From NCBI RefSeq assembly GCF_045063725.1, contig NZ_CP173695.1: 64,000 nucleotides of DNA; one strand, given 5' to 3'. Origin of the DNA: Sellimonas catena (lineage in GTDB: Bacteria; Bacillota; Clostridia; Lachnospirales; Lachnospiraceae). The translations under genes were made by a program, and so were the position numbers. Of the stretch, positions 50,765-59,694 are shown in pieces (positions within the stretch are counted from its first letter, which is position 1; the number at the start of each line of letters is the position of its first letter). The notes below the pieces were generated by a model. That model saw only the letters and a program-made list of their open reading frames with translations. It was not told the origin of the DNA and made no database searches.

Positions 50765-51664
50765 CTATGCTTCATCCAGAGAAAGAGATTCCCGCAGGAC
50801 AGAAATAAATTTTTCCACCGGTTTGGAAAACACCTGATACTTTTTCCAGATAATTGACATCTCTATCTCCAGTGCCGGATCAAGCGGACGAAAGCAAAGA
50901 GTACTGTCTCCGGTCGTATTGATCAGATGGTCAAAACTAAACGCATAGCCCAGCCCTTCATCGACCAACCGGGAAGCATTGTAAATCAGATTGTAGGTGG
51001 CTACAATACGAAGATCAGCCGGATCCCGCTTCAACCACTGCAGCACCTGGCCGCCGTTGGACTCCTGCTGGGAGACGATCAACGGCTGATCCCAGAGATC
51101 TTCTCTCCGGATTGATTCCTTCTCGGCAAGAGGCGAATCCTTACGCATCAGCACACCCCAGATATCCCGTACCGGAACTTTCAAAGCATGATATTTCGTC
51201 AGATCTACAGGACCAAAAACAATTCCAAAATCAATCAGTCCCCTGTCAAGAGACTCTCTCACAAACACAGCATTTCCACTTGAAATATGAAACTGGATGC
51301 CGGGATAACGCGACTGCATCTGCTTTGCCGCCCGCGCAATCAGCCGGATCCCGTCAGTCTCACCGGCACCAATATAAATATCACCGATCAGAACATCATC
51401 AGAAGCAGAGATCTCAGACTCCGTCTTTCGGACAAGCTCGAGAATCTCCTCAGCCCGCTTACGCAGAATCATCCCCTCTTCTGTAAGCGTAATCCGCCGG
51501 GAACCCTTACCACCCCGGATAAAAAGTTTCTTACCAAGCTCATCCTCCAGGTTTTTAATCTGCGTAGAAAGCGTCGGCTGTGAAAGATGCAACGACTCGG
51601 CAGCATGAACAATACTCTGTTCCCTTGCAATCGCAAGAAAATATTGAAGAACACGAAGCTCCAT
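50765..51664 (-). CDS. LysR-family transcriptional regulator
   Basis: A 299-residue regulator from ATG 51664 (GGAGGA 8 bases upstream; a GTG two codons earlier is closer than usual). MELRVLQYFLAIAREQSIVHAAESLHLSQPTLSTQI is the CynR/CysB-like winged helix, cited by its ends, and IGAGETDGIRLIA begins the effector domain. It is divergent from the DUF3737-patB pair across about 440 bp and is the likely regulator of that pair. Confidence 0.9.
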   Translation of the reverse strand: MELRVLQYFLAIAREQSIVHAAESLHLSQPTLSTQIKNLEDELGKKLFIRGGKGSRRITLTEEGMILRKRAEEILELVRKTESEISASDDVLIGDIYIGAGETDGIRLIARAAKQMQSRYPGIQFHISSGNAVFVRESLDRGLIDFGIVFGPVDLTKYHALKVPVRDIWGVLMRKDSPLAEKESIRREDLWDQPLIVSQQESNGGQVLQWLKRDPADLRIVATYNLIYNASRLVDEGLGYAFSFDHLINTTGDSTLCFRPLDPALEIEMSIIWKKYQVFSKPVEKFISVLRESLSLDEA

Positions 51665-51819
51665 AAACACATTCCTCCATCAGACTTATCACACAAAATA
51701 TAAACTATACAAAATTTAAAACATACTATAAAACACTACAAATACTATACCCCGAAGCAGAATAGGTTTCAACTATAAATCCTTATAAACTATAAATAAT
51801 TACTATCTTATACGCTTTA

Positions 51820-51957
51820 TCGGGGACGTGTTCCGGTGCACAGGTACACGACGTAAATGGACAAAAAAGTCTCAAAACCCGCATAAAATAAGGCCAAAAC
51901 CGAATTGTCAGATTTTTTCCATCGGGGACAGGTTCCGAAACGCCGGAACACGTCCCC
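51820..51957. repeat. About 138-bp element bounded by GGGGACGTGTTCCGG inverted repeats
   Basis: GGGGACGTGTTCCGG at 51822-51836 is repeated in inverted orientation as CCGGAACACGTCCCC at 51943-51957. A third arm, GGGGACAGGTTCCG (51924-51937), forms a short hairpin with the right end. It shares its arm sequence with the 42-bp palindrome at 23394. No ORF lies inside. It resembles a small non-autonomous or REP-type element. The rest of the gap 51958-52109 shows nothing further. Confidence 0.75.
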
Positions 51958-52109
51958 CGAAAAATATCCATAACTTTCAGCTATGAAAAGGCATAGTACA
52001 TAAGTATTTGCTATTTTGTTTTGGCCGTTCTATAGTTAGTTTAGTAAGGAGACTGGGTATTATCCAGGAGCAGGTATTTATAAAGAAGATCGTGAGGAGG
52101 TTTTGGAAC

Positions 52110-52988
52110 ATGGCAGAAAGAGAATTAGTAAAGCAGGCGTATCTGACAGGGGAAAGGCCGTTGTTTCATGCGGAGCATACGGATGTTTATGATACAATTT
52201 TTACAGATGGGGAGTCGCCGTTAAAGGAGAGTGGTGATATCAGGCTTTATGGCAGCATGTTTAAATGGAAGTATCCGCTTTGGTACTGTAATCATATCTA
52301 TGCGGAGGACTGTACATGGTTTGAGATGGCGAGAGCGGGTGTATGGTATACAAATGATATCACGGTGAAAAATGCGGTCATTGAGGCGCCGAAGAATTTC
52401 CGGCGCTGTCAGGGGGTGCATCTGGAATATGTGACATTCCCGAATGCGGCTGAGACTTTCTGGAACTGCAGTGATGTGACAATGGAACATGTTACGGCAA
52501 AGGGTGATTATTTTGCCATGAACAGTGAAAATATGAAGCTGTCCGATTTCCAGCTGATAGGGAATTATTCTTTTGACGGTGTGAAAAACATGGAAATCCG
52601 AAATGCCAAGATGCTTTCGAAAGATGCGTTCTGGAACAGTGAGAATGTGACAGTTTATGATTCTTTTATTTCAGGAGAGTATCTGGGATGGAATGCGAAA
52701 AATCTGACATTGATTAACTGTACAATCGAGAGTCTTCAGGGGATGTGTTACATCGACAATCTTGTAATGAAGAACTGTCGTCTGCTGAATACGACGCTGG
52801 CCTTTGAGTATTCGACTGTGGATGCTGAAATTCATGGAAAGGTGGACAGTATCCTGAATCCGTCCGGCGGTACGATCTGCGCGGATGAGATCGGAGAACT
52901 GATTATTGAAAAAGACAGGATTGACCCGGAGAAGACCAGGATCTGCTGCAAGTCGGTTGAAGAAAAGCTGGATCGATTTTGTGCATAA
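52110..52988 (+). CDS. DUF3737 family protein (beta-helix-like)
   Basis: A 292-residue protein from ATG 52110 behind GAGGAGG; longer in-frame starts lack a site. It is rich in short repeated strands with Asn/Trp/Phe (YCNHIYAEDCTWFE, WNSENVTVYDSFI, WNAKNLTLINCTI), indicating a right-handed parallel beta-helix. That matches DUF3737. No signal peptide. Function unknown; in other genomes it accompanies LysR regulators and PatB/MalY enzymes, as here. Confidence 0.85.
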   Translation: MAERELVKQAYLTGERPLFHAEHTDVYDTIFTDGESPLKESGDIRLYGSMFKWKYPLWYCNHIYAEDCTWFEMARAGVWYTNDITVKNAVIEAPKNFRRCQGVHLEYVTFPNAAETFWNCSDVTMEHVTAKGDYFAMNSENMKLSDFQLIGNYSFDGVKNMEIRNAKMLSKDAFWNSENVTVYDSFISGEYLGWNAKNLTLINCTIESLQGMCYIDNLVMKNCRLLNTTLAFEYSTVDAEIHGKVDSILNPSGGTICADEIGELIIEKDRIDPEKTRICCKSVEEKLDRFCA

Positions 52989-53014
52989 TCGGGCAGGACA
53001 GGAGGAAACAGGGT

Positions 53015-54181
53015 ATGAATTATGATTTTGATAAGCCGGTTAACCGGCGTGGAACTCTGTCTGTAAAATGGGACGTTGCCGGGAATGAGCTTCCGATGTG
53101 GGTGGCGGATATGGATTTTGAAACGGCGCCGGAGATCCGGGATGCAATTCAGAAAAGAGCAGGCCATGGTGCTTTTGGATACACTTTGATCCCGGATGAG
53201 TGGTATGAGTCAATTCAGAACTGGTGGGAGACGCGCCATCAGTTCCGGATAGAAAAAGACTGGCTGATTTTCTGTACCGGCGTGGTGCCGGCCATTTCCA
53301 GTGCGGTTCGGAAACTTACGACTCCGGCGGAGAAAGTCGTGCTTCTGACACCGGTTTACAACATTTTTTTCAATTCGGTTGTAAATAATGGAAGATATGT
53401 TGTAGAGTGTCCGCTTTCCTATGATGGAGAATGTTACGATGTGGATTTCGAAGCGTTGGAAGAAGTGCTTTCTGATCCCCAGACGACTATGTTGATTTTC
53501 TGTAATCCGCACAATCCGGTTGGGAAAATCTGGACGAAAGAGACGATGGAGCGGATTGGAGAGCTGTGCTGGAAATACCATGTGGTGGTCATTTCGGATG
53601 AAATTCATTGTGAACTGACGGATCCTGGAAAATCCTATATCCCGTTTGCATCGGTTTCGGAAAAGTGCAGGAATAACAGTATTACCTGTATTGCGCCTAC
53701 CAAGACATTTAATCTGGCGGGGCTACAGACAGCGGCTGTGATGGTGCCGGATGAAACTTTGCGTCATAAGATCTGGCGGGCCTTGAATACGGATGAAGCG
53801 GCGGAGCCGAATGTCTTTGCCATGACGGGGGCAGTCGCGGCTTACCAGAAAGGTGGCCCGTGGCTGGATGCACTGAGAGACTATCTATATGAAAATAAAC
53901 AGGCTGCGGTGGAATTTATCAAAAAAGAGATCCCGAAGATTCATCTGGTTCCTTCCGAAGCTACGTATCTTCTCTGGATTGACTGCCGGAAAATTACAGA
54001 GGATTCGGAAAAACTGGCTGCGTTTCTGAGGAAAGAGACCGGGCTGTATTTGTCGTCCGGAATCCAGTACGGCAAAACAGGAGAGGGATTTCTTCGAATG
54101 AATATTGCATGCCCGAGGGCGGTTCTAAAAGACGGACTTCAGAGATTGAAGGATGGAATCACTTTATATATTTATACATAA
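53015..54181 (+). CDS. PatB/MalY-type PLP C-S lyase
   Basis: A 388-residue fold-type I aminotransferase-like enzyme. MWVADMDFETAPEI is the PatB/MalY N-terminal signature; the PLP lysine lies in APTKTFNLAGLQTA, NPHNPVGKIW and SDEIHCEL bind the cofactor. It is expected to cleave cystathionine or cysteine conjugates to pyruvate, ammonia and a thiol. Located 26 bp after the DUF3737 gene, a terminator follows. Ribosome binding site AGGAGG 9 bases before the ATG. Confidence 0.9.
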   Translation: MNYDFDKPVNRRGTLSVKWDVAGNELPMWVADMDFETAPEIRDAIQKRAGHGAFGYTLIPDEWYESIQNWWETRHQFRIEKDWLIFCTGVVPAISSAVRKLTTPAEKVVLLTPVYNIFFNSVVNNGRYVVECPLSYDGECYDVDFEALEEVLSDPQTTMLIFCNPHNPVGKIWTKETMERIGELCWKYHVVVISDEIHCELTDPGKSYIPFASVSEKCRNNSITCIAPTKTFNLAGLQTAAVMVPDETLRHKIWRALNTDEAAEPNVFAMTGAVAAYQKGGPWLDALRDYLYENKQAAVEFIKKEIPKIHLVPSEATYLLWIDCRKITEDSEKLAAFLRKETGLYLSSGIQYGKTGEGFLRMNIACPRAVLKDGLQRLKDGITLYIYT

Positions 54182-54209
54182 GTACAATCTTTTTGTAATA
54201 TTGGACAGA

Positions 54210-54236
54210 AAAAGCGCTCAGTGATAGCGCTTTTTT
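54210..54236 (+). terminator. Terminator of the DUF3737-patB operon
   Basis: AAAGCGCT (54211-54218) with AGCGCTTT (54226-54233), 7-base loop, then TTTT. Confidence 0.9.
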
Positions 54237-54315
54237 GTCTGTTCTGGTAGAATGAATTTACAAAATTTTAAGGCATCATGCATAACCATTCTGGTTGTGT
54301 CAAAGGAGGATTGTA

Positions 54316-57300
54316 ATGAGTGAGGAAAAGAACGCATTTTGCGGGACATTAAGTGAGGCATCCGTCATTCAGAAGGATGCGGACAGAAGCAATATCGTAT
54401 ATCTGTCATTTCAGGAAGGAATCAAGGGGAAGATTACATTTCTGGAAGAATCGATTTTCCGCTACGATGTAAGTACAGATGGAGCATTTCCGGAATATGC
54501 CGCTCCAAGAGATGAGGCTCATACGGCAAAGATCCAGCAGTACCCGGATGAGGCGGACGCCTACACAAAGCCGGAGGCAGAGATTCTGGAAGACACGTCA
54601 TCTGTCACAGTACAGTGCGGCAGAACAAGGATTATGTTCGATAAAGAGAAAGCGCTGATGACGGTCTATGCAGGAGAGCGAAAGGTAATGGAGGAGGCAA
54701 AGCCTCTGGAATTTACTTCAGAAGAAACGGTTCAGACACTTCTGCGCGGGGAAAATGAGCATTTCTACGGCGGCGGAACACAGAACGGCCGGTTTGTGCA
54801 TACAGGCCGGAAGATTCAGATTGTCAATGAAAGTGCATGGATGGACGGAGGTGTGGCATCTCCGAATCCATTTTATTATACGACAGGCGGATATGGTGTG
54901 CTGAGAAATACGTTCTCAGACGGACTCTATGATTTCGGTGAGTCAGATGCGGATGTGGTTACGGCTGCCCACAAAGAGCACCATTTCAGTGCGTATTATT
55001 TTGTGACTGAAAGAGATGGAGGCCGTCAGATCGTCATGGATCTGCTTCGGGCTTACTACCATGTAACCGGAAATCCGCTGCTGCTTCCGGAGTATGGATT
55101 CTATGAAGGCCACCTGAACTGCTACAACAGGGATGCCTGGTCAGAGGAAGCGGGAGATAAGGCATGGAATGTCAAGGGAACCGAGTCTCACCTTAACGAA
55201 GGAACCACCCATTATGAAAGTGGAATGGCAACCGGCTACCGGCTTTCCGAGGGACAGCATTCCGAGTCGTTAAACGGAGAAATGCCGACAGTGGCTGTGG
55301 AGAACTACCCGGAAAATGTCGATACTCCGTATGAATATTCTGCAAGGGCTGTACTGGACAAATATCTTCAGTATGACATGCCGCTTGGATATTTCCTGCC
55401 AAACGACGGATACGGCGGAGGATACGGTCAGAATGGCTACTATGTACAGGGAGGCGTTCTGGAAGATGGAAGCAGTTCCGAAGAGCGTATCGCTGCAGTG
55501 GACGCCAATGTAGAAAATCTGGCACGCTTTACAGAGTACGCCAACAAAAGAGGTGTGGCGTCCGGACTGTGGACAGAGAGCAACTTAAGCCCGGATTCAG
55601 ACGAGAAGACCTACTGGCATCTGCTCCGTGATTTCCGTAAGGAAGTAACCAGGGGCGGCGCTACTACGCTGAAAACGGACGTGGCATGGGTCGGACCGGG
55701 ATATTCCTTCCAGTTAAATGGAGTCAAGACAGCGTACGACATTGTCACAACATCAGAGAACTTCCGCCCGAACATCATTTCTCTGGACGGCTGGGCAGGC
55801 TCTCAGAGATTTAACAGTGTATGGAGTGGTGACCAGACCGGAGGAAACTGGGAATATATCCGTTTCCACATCCCGACCTACATTGGAAGTTCCTTAAGCG
55901 GAAACCCGAATATCGGAAGTGATATGGACGGAATTTTCGGCGGGAAACCGCTGATTGCGGCAAGAGATTACCAGTGGAAATCCTTTACACCGCAGATGCT
56001 CAACATGGACGGATGGGGAAGCTATATGAAAGCACCGTTTACTTTCGGTGATCCGTATACCGGAATCAACCGGATGTATATGAAGATGAAATCCATGTTG
56101 ATGCCGTATATTTATACCTGCGCGGTGTCCGCATCCAATCTGGAAACCGGAAATGAGGATACAGGCCTTCCGATGGTGAGAGCGATGTTCCTGGAATATC
56201 CGGATGATGAGTATGCATACAGCCGTTCCATGCAGTATCAGTTTATGCTCGGCTCCAGTATTCTGGTGGCGCCGGTTTACCAGAACGTGGCAGGAGACGA
56301 GATGGGAAATGATGTAAGAAATCATATTTATCTGCCGGATCCGGAGCAGATCTGGGTAGATTATCTGACCGGAGAACTGTATCAGGGCGGGCAGGTTTTA
56401 AATAACTTTGATGTTCCGCTCTGGAAGCTGCCTGTCTTTGTAAAACAGGGAGCGATTCTGCCGATGTACGAAGCAAACAATACGCCGGATGCAGTGAAAA
56501 AGGAACATAGAATCGTTGAAGTATGGCCGGCAGGTGAAACGACATATACCGTATACGAGGATGACGGAAAATATATTTCCAATGAGACAGAAGAAGACGA
56601 AGCATACGGAACGATCGACCATGTTTCCTACGGGGATCATGTTTCTACCCGGTACACATCTAAAGTAGAGGGAGACAAGGCAGTTCTGACGGCAGAACGG
56701 TCCGAAGGAACTTATGAAGGATATGAACCAAACCGTAGTACAACATGGATTGTCCATCTGACACAAAAACCGGATGCGGTGCTTGTAAAGAACGGAGCAG
56801 AGACTCTGAAAGCAAGAGAAGCCAGAGATTTACAGACACTGGAAAACCAGATGCCGGATGCGGGCGAGGCACTTTATTACTATGAAGAAGCTCCAAAACT
56901 TCGTACTTTTGCATCCGCAGATGAGAAAGAGCTTGCAAAGATGACAGATGAAGTTCGGACGGCACCGAAGCTTTACATCCGGCTTCCTAAAGTGGATGTG
57001 ACAGCAGTAGAACAGTCCGTGGAAATCCAGGGATTTGTCTGTGAGATGGAAGTAGGAAAAGAGCAGGAAAATCCAGCGCTTTCCGTACCGGAGCTTACGA
57101 TTGCAGAAGAGGAGAAAACAGCCTCCTCCATGTGGCTCCGCTGGACAAAGACAGATGGTGCTTCCAGTTACGAAATGCTGGTAGACGGACAGCTTTATAC
57201 GATGGGAGACGCAGATTCTTATCTGCACGATGATCTGGATTATCATTCCGAACACAGTTACCAGATTCGTTCCAGAAATGCAGAGGGCTATTCTGCATGG

Positions 57301-58386
57301 AGCGGCGAGGTTCGGACAATGACGCTGTCTGATCCGTGGAGAAATGAAATCGGAGCAGCAGGTAAAGTAACGTTTGACGGAAGCGATGAAGCCGGTCCGC
57401 TGAAATATGCTACAGATCACAGTTTCCGTGGTCTCTTCTTCTCGGCAGACGATGTGGCAGGACAGAAGATCCCGTTCATCTACGATTTTGGTGCGGCATA
57501 CGAGCTGGACAAATTTGAATACTATCCGCGTGACAGCTATGGAAGCGGTACGGTACAGCGGATGAACGTCTACTCCAGTATGGATGGAGTCCACTGGAAA
57601 CTGGAGTGGAACGGAGACGAACATGATGCATGGACGTACAATACGGATCTGGATGTAGAGGAAAATGTACAGACCGTACCGCTTGCCGGTGTCCTTGCAC
57701 GTTTCCTGAAACTGGAAGTGACAGAGTCTTTAAGAAATTACTTTGCGGCGCACGAACTTCCTGTTTATAGAAAAGACGGCACGAAACCATTTGCTGTGGG
57801 AAGTACAAACAAGAATGAAGAAGTCTCCGAAGGAGATTACACAAACATGAAGAACTATCTCGGTACCTCAATCAAGGACGGCTCCAACTTCGTGGATCAG
57901 ATTCAGAAGAGAGGCGGAGATATCAACATGAACGGTGTTTATGATGTATACGATTATGCATACACCATGTTCCAGCTGGACGGAGGCACCAGACAGACCG
58001 GAACTGCATCCGGAAAGATTCTCCTTGTACCGGAAAAAGAAACGGTTAAAGCAGGAGAAACCTTTACAATCACCGTAATGGCAGAAGAGGCGGAAAACAT
58101 CAATGCCTTCGGAAAGGTGCTTGACTATGACCCGGCAAAACTGGAATTTGTATCTGTCAGCCGGGAAGACGCAGTTGCTTCGATGGAAGATCTGACAGTC
58201 AATAAAGTTTACGGTGATGGAACCGCTTATGTAAACCTCGCATTTGCAAACCGGGGTGACAAACCGCTTTATAACGGAAGCGGCCGGCTTTCAGTCATCA
58301 CCATGAAAGCACTGGCTGATGTACAGCCGAAGACCGATCTGAATCTGGATGACGTCCTTGCCATCGGACCGGATTTGATCAAATAA
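54316..58386 (+). CDS. Modular GH31 glycosidase, probable alpha-N-acetylgalactosaminidase
   Basis: A 1356-residue protein from ATG 54316 (AAAGGAGG upstream). The N-terminal beta domain (1-250) and GH31 barrel (about 250-720) carry the nucleophile D455 in LKTDVAW and the acid/base D506 in VWSGDQTGG. These contexts fit the GH31 group that removes O-linked GalNAc from mucin-type glycans better than alpha-glucosidases. Then come FN3 (about 925-1005), an F5/8-type CBM32 (1040-1150), a single dockerin-like loop (1201-1222, GDINMNGVYDVYDY) and a cohesin-like domain (1234-1355). Oddly, no signal peptide is visible: the chain begins SEEKNAFCGTLSEAS. Substrate is inferred from motif context only. Confidence 0.88.
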   Translation: MSEEKNAFCGTLSEASVIQKDADRSNIVYLSFQEGIKGKITFLEESIFRYDVSTDGAFPEYAAPRDEAHTAKIQQYPDEADAYTKPEAEILEDTSSVTVQCGRTRIMFDKEKALMTVYAGERKVMEEAKPLEFTSEETVQTLLRGENEHFYGGGTQNGRFVHTGRKIQIVNESAWMDGGVASPNPFYYTTGGYGVLRNTFSDGLYDFGESDADVVTAAHKEHHFSAYYFVTERDGGRQIVMDLLRAYYHVTGNPLLLPEYGFYEGHLNCYNRDAWSEEAGDKAWNVKGTESHLNEGTTHYESGMATGYRLSEGQHSESLNGEMPTVAVENYPENVDTPYEYSARAVLDKYLQYDMPLGYFLPNDGYGGGYGQNGYYVQGGVLEDGSSSEERIAAVDANVENLARFTEYANKRGVASGLWTESNLSPDSDEKTYWHLLRDFRKEVTRGGATTLKTDVAWVGPGYSFQLNGVKTAYDIVTTSENFRPNIISLDGWAGSQRFNSVWSGDQTGGNWEYIRFHIPTYIGSSLSGNPNIGSDMDGIFGGKPLIAARDYQWKSFTPQMLNMDGWGSYMKAPFTFGDPYTGINRMYMKMKSMLMPYIYTCAVSASNLETGNEDTGLPMVRAMFLEYPDDEYAYSRSMQYQFMLGSSILVAPVYQNVAGDEMGNDVRNHIYLPDPEQIWVDYLTGELYQGGQVLNNFDVPLWKLPVFVKQGAILPMYEANNTPDAVKKEHRIVEVWPAGETTYTVYEDDGKYISNETEEDEAYGTIDHVSYGDHVSTRYTSKVEGDKAVLTAERSEGTYEGYEPNRSTTWIVHLTQKPDAVLVKNGAETLKAREARDLQTLENQMPDAGEALYYYEEAPKLRTFASADEKELAKMTDEVRTAPKLYIRLPKVDVTAVEQSVEIQGFVCEMEVGKEQENPALSVPELTIAEEEKTASSMWLRWTKTDGASSYEMLVDGQLYTMGDADSYLHDDLDYHSEHSYQIRSRNAEGYSAWSGEVRTMTLSDPWRNEIGAAGKVTFDGSDEAGPLKYATDHSFRGLFFSADDVAGQKIPFIYDFGAAYELDKFEYYPRDSYGSGTVQRMNVYSSMDGVHWKLEWNGDEHDAWTYNTDLDVEENVQTVPLAGVLARFLKLEVTESLRNYFAAHELPVYRKDGTKPFAVGSTNKNEEVSEGDYTNMKNYLGTSIKDGSNFVDQIQKRGGDINMNGVYDVYDYAYTMFQLDGGTRQTGTASGKILLVPEKETVKAGETFTITVMAEEAENINAFGKVLDYDPAKLEFVSVSREDAVASMEDLTVNKVYGDGTAYVNLAFANRGDKPLYNGSGRLSVITMKALADVQPKTDLNLDDVLAIGPDLIK

Positions 58387-58413
58387 AAAGTAAGAAAATT
58401 TAATTTGGGACAC

Positions 58414-58461
58414 AGGGAGCACCAGACTGCCGCCGGAAACGGCAAAAGGTGCTCCCTTTTC
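58414..58461 (+). terminator. Terminator of the GH31 gene
   Basis: AGGGAGCACC (58414-58423) with GGTGCTCCCT (58448-58457), an inner TGCCG/CGGCA stem and TTTTCT tail. The gap from here to 58667 shows no gene. Confidence 0.88.
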
Positions 58462-58667
58462 TGCAATTAAGGACGTATCGGAAGAGGACTTGCATCTTTA
58501 GTGTTTCTGTGGTATGTTAATGATTACCATTTACCTGGTCTGAAAAGTGTCGGTAACGGATTTCATTTCGGGAAAGCAAATCAAACATGTTCATCCACAT
58601 CTAATGGGAAGAACGTCATCAACACTACACATCAATTCGCAATTCTACATTCAGGAGGAAACAGCCT

Positions 58668-59618
58668 ATGAGTCAACAAGAAAATCAAAATAAGCCGGTA
58701 AATAAAAAATATAAAGATACATTGTTTCGGATGATTTTTCGGGAAAAAGAAAATCTTCTCGAACTGTACAATGCTTTGAATCACACAGACTACACGGATC
58801 CGGAAAAAATTGAAATCACAACACTGGAAGACGTAATCTATGTAGGGATGAAAAATGACGTTTCTTTTCTTCTATTCTGTACCATGAATCTGTATGAGCA
58901 TCAAAGTACACCCAACCCCAATATGCCGCTTCGGGGATTTATCTACCTGGCAAGAATTTATCAGAACTATATCAAACAGACAGACGCGAACATTTATGGG
59001 AAAACCCTGATTCCTTTACCGGTTCCGAAATATGTGGTATTCTATAATGGAAATCAGGCGGAAGCAGATTACCAGGAATTATGTCTTTCAGATGCATTTC
59101 TTCCAACGGAATCTTCAGAAGAAAAACCCGCGGTTGAATGCAGGGCAGTGATGCTGAATATCAATCTCGGGCATAACAAGGAACTGATGGAAAAATGTCG
59201 TGCATTATGGGAGTATGCTTACTTTGTCAATGAAGTAAAGGAAAATCTGAAAAACGGGGCGCCTATTGAAAGTGCAGTGGCAGAAGCGAGAAAAGCATGC
59301 ATTGACAAAGATATTTTGAAAGAATTCCTGGAAAAGAACAGTTCGGAGGTGGAGGACGTGATCTTAGAGGAATTCGACCGTGAATGGTATGAGAAAAAAG
59401 TCCGGGAAGAAAGCCAGAGAATAGGGCTGGAGGAAGGAAGAAAACAAGGATTAAAAGAGGGAAGAAAAGAAGGAATCCAAGAAGGGATAAAAGAAGGCGA
59501 ACAGAGAGTTCTGCAGCTTTGTCAGAAACTTCTGGAAGATGGAAGAGATGAGGAGCTGAGCCGGATTGCCGAGGATGAGAAGCTGCGGGAAGAGCTGTAT
59601 CGGGAATATGGATTATAA
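58668..59618 (+). CDS. Rpn-family PD-(D/E)XK nuclease/transposase-like protein
   Basis: A 316-residue protein. KYKDTLFRMIFREKENLLELYNALN is the start common to this family, cited by its ends; LLFCTMNLYEHQSTPNPNMPLR and RIYQNYI correspond to the nuclease core (E in YEHQS, Q/K context). The C terminus is charged and carries EEGRKQGLKEGRKEGIQEG repeats, cited in part. Rpn proteins are recombination-promoting DNases, often multicopy in gut Clostridia. A hairpin terminator follows, then an IS element. Confidence 0.83.
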   Translation: MSQQENQNKPVNKKYKDTLFRMIFREKENLLELYNALNHTDYTDPEKIEITTLEDVIYVGMKNDVSFLLFCTMNLYEHQSTPNPNMPLRGFIYLARIYQNYIKQTDANIYGKTLIPLPVPKYVVFYNGNQAEADYQELCLSDAFLPTESSEEKPAVECRAVMLNINLGHNKELMEKCRALWEYAYFVNEVKENLKNGAPIESAVAEARKACIDKDILKEFLEKNSSEVEDVILEEFDREWYEKKVREESQRIGLEEGRKQGLKEGRKEGIQEGIKEGEQRVLQLCQKLLEDGRDEELSRIAEDEKLREELYREYGL

Positions 59619-59633
59619 TAGTGCAAAAAGAAA

Positions 59634-59673
59634 GCCGCTGCCTTTTCAGGAACATGTCCTGCAAGGCAGCGGC
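59634..59673. terminator. Hairpin terminator, mainly serving the minus strand
   Basis: GCCGCTGCCTT (59634-59644) with AAGGCAGCGGC (59663-59673) and an inner CAGGA/TCCTG. The T-rich flank is on the minus strand (GGCTTTCTTTTTG), so it was probably the terminator of the M24 gene now 1.6 kb away beyond the IS element. Confidence 0.82.
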
Positions 59674-59686
59674 ATTTGTATCAAAA

Positions 59687-59694
59687 GACTAGCC
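59687..59694. repeat. 8-bp target-site duplication, left
   Basis: GACTAGCC immediately before the left end of the IS element; identical to 61324-61331. Confidence 0.82.
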
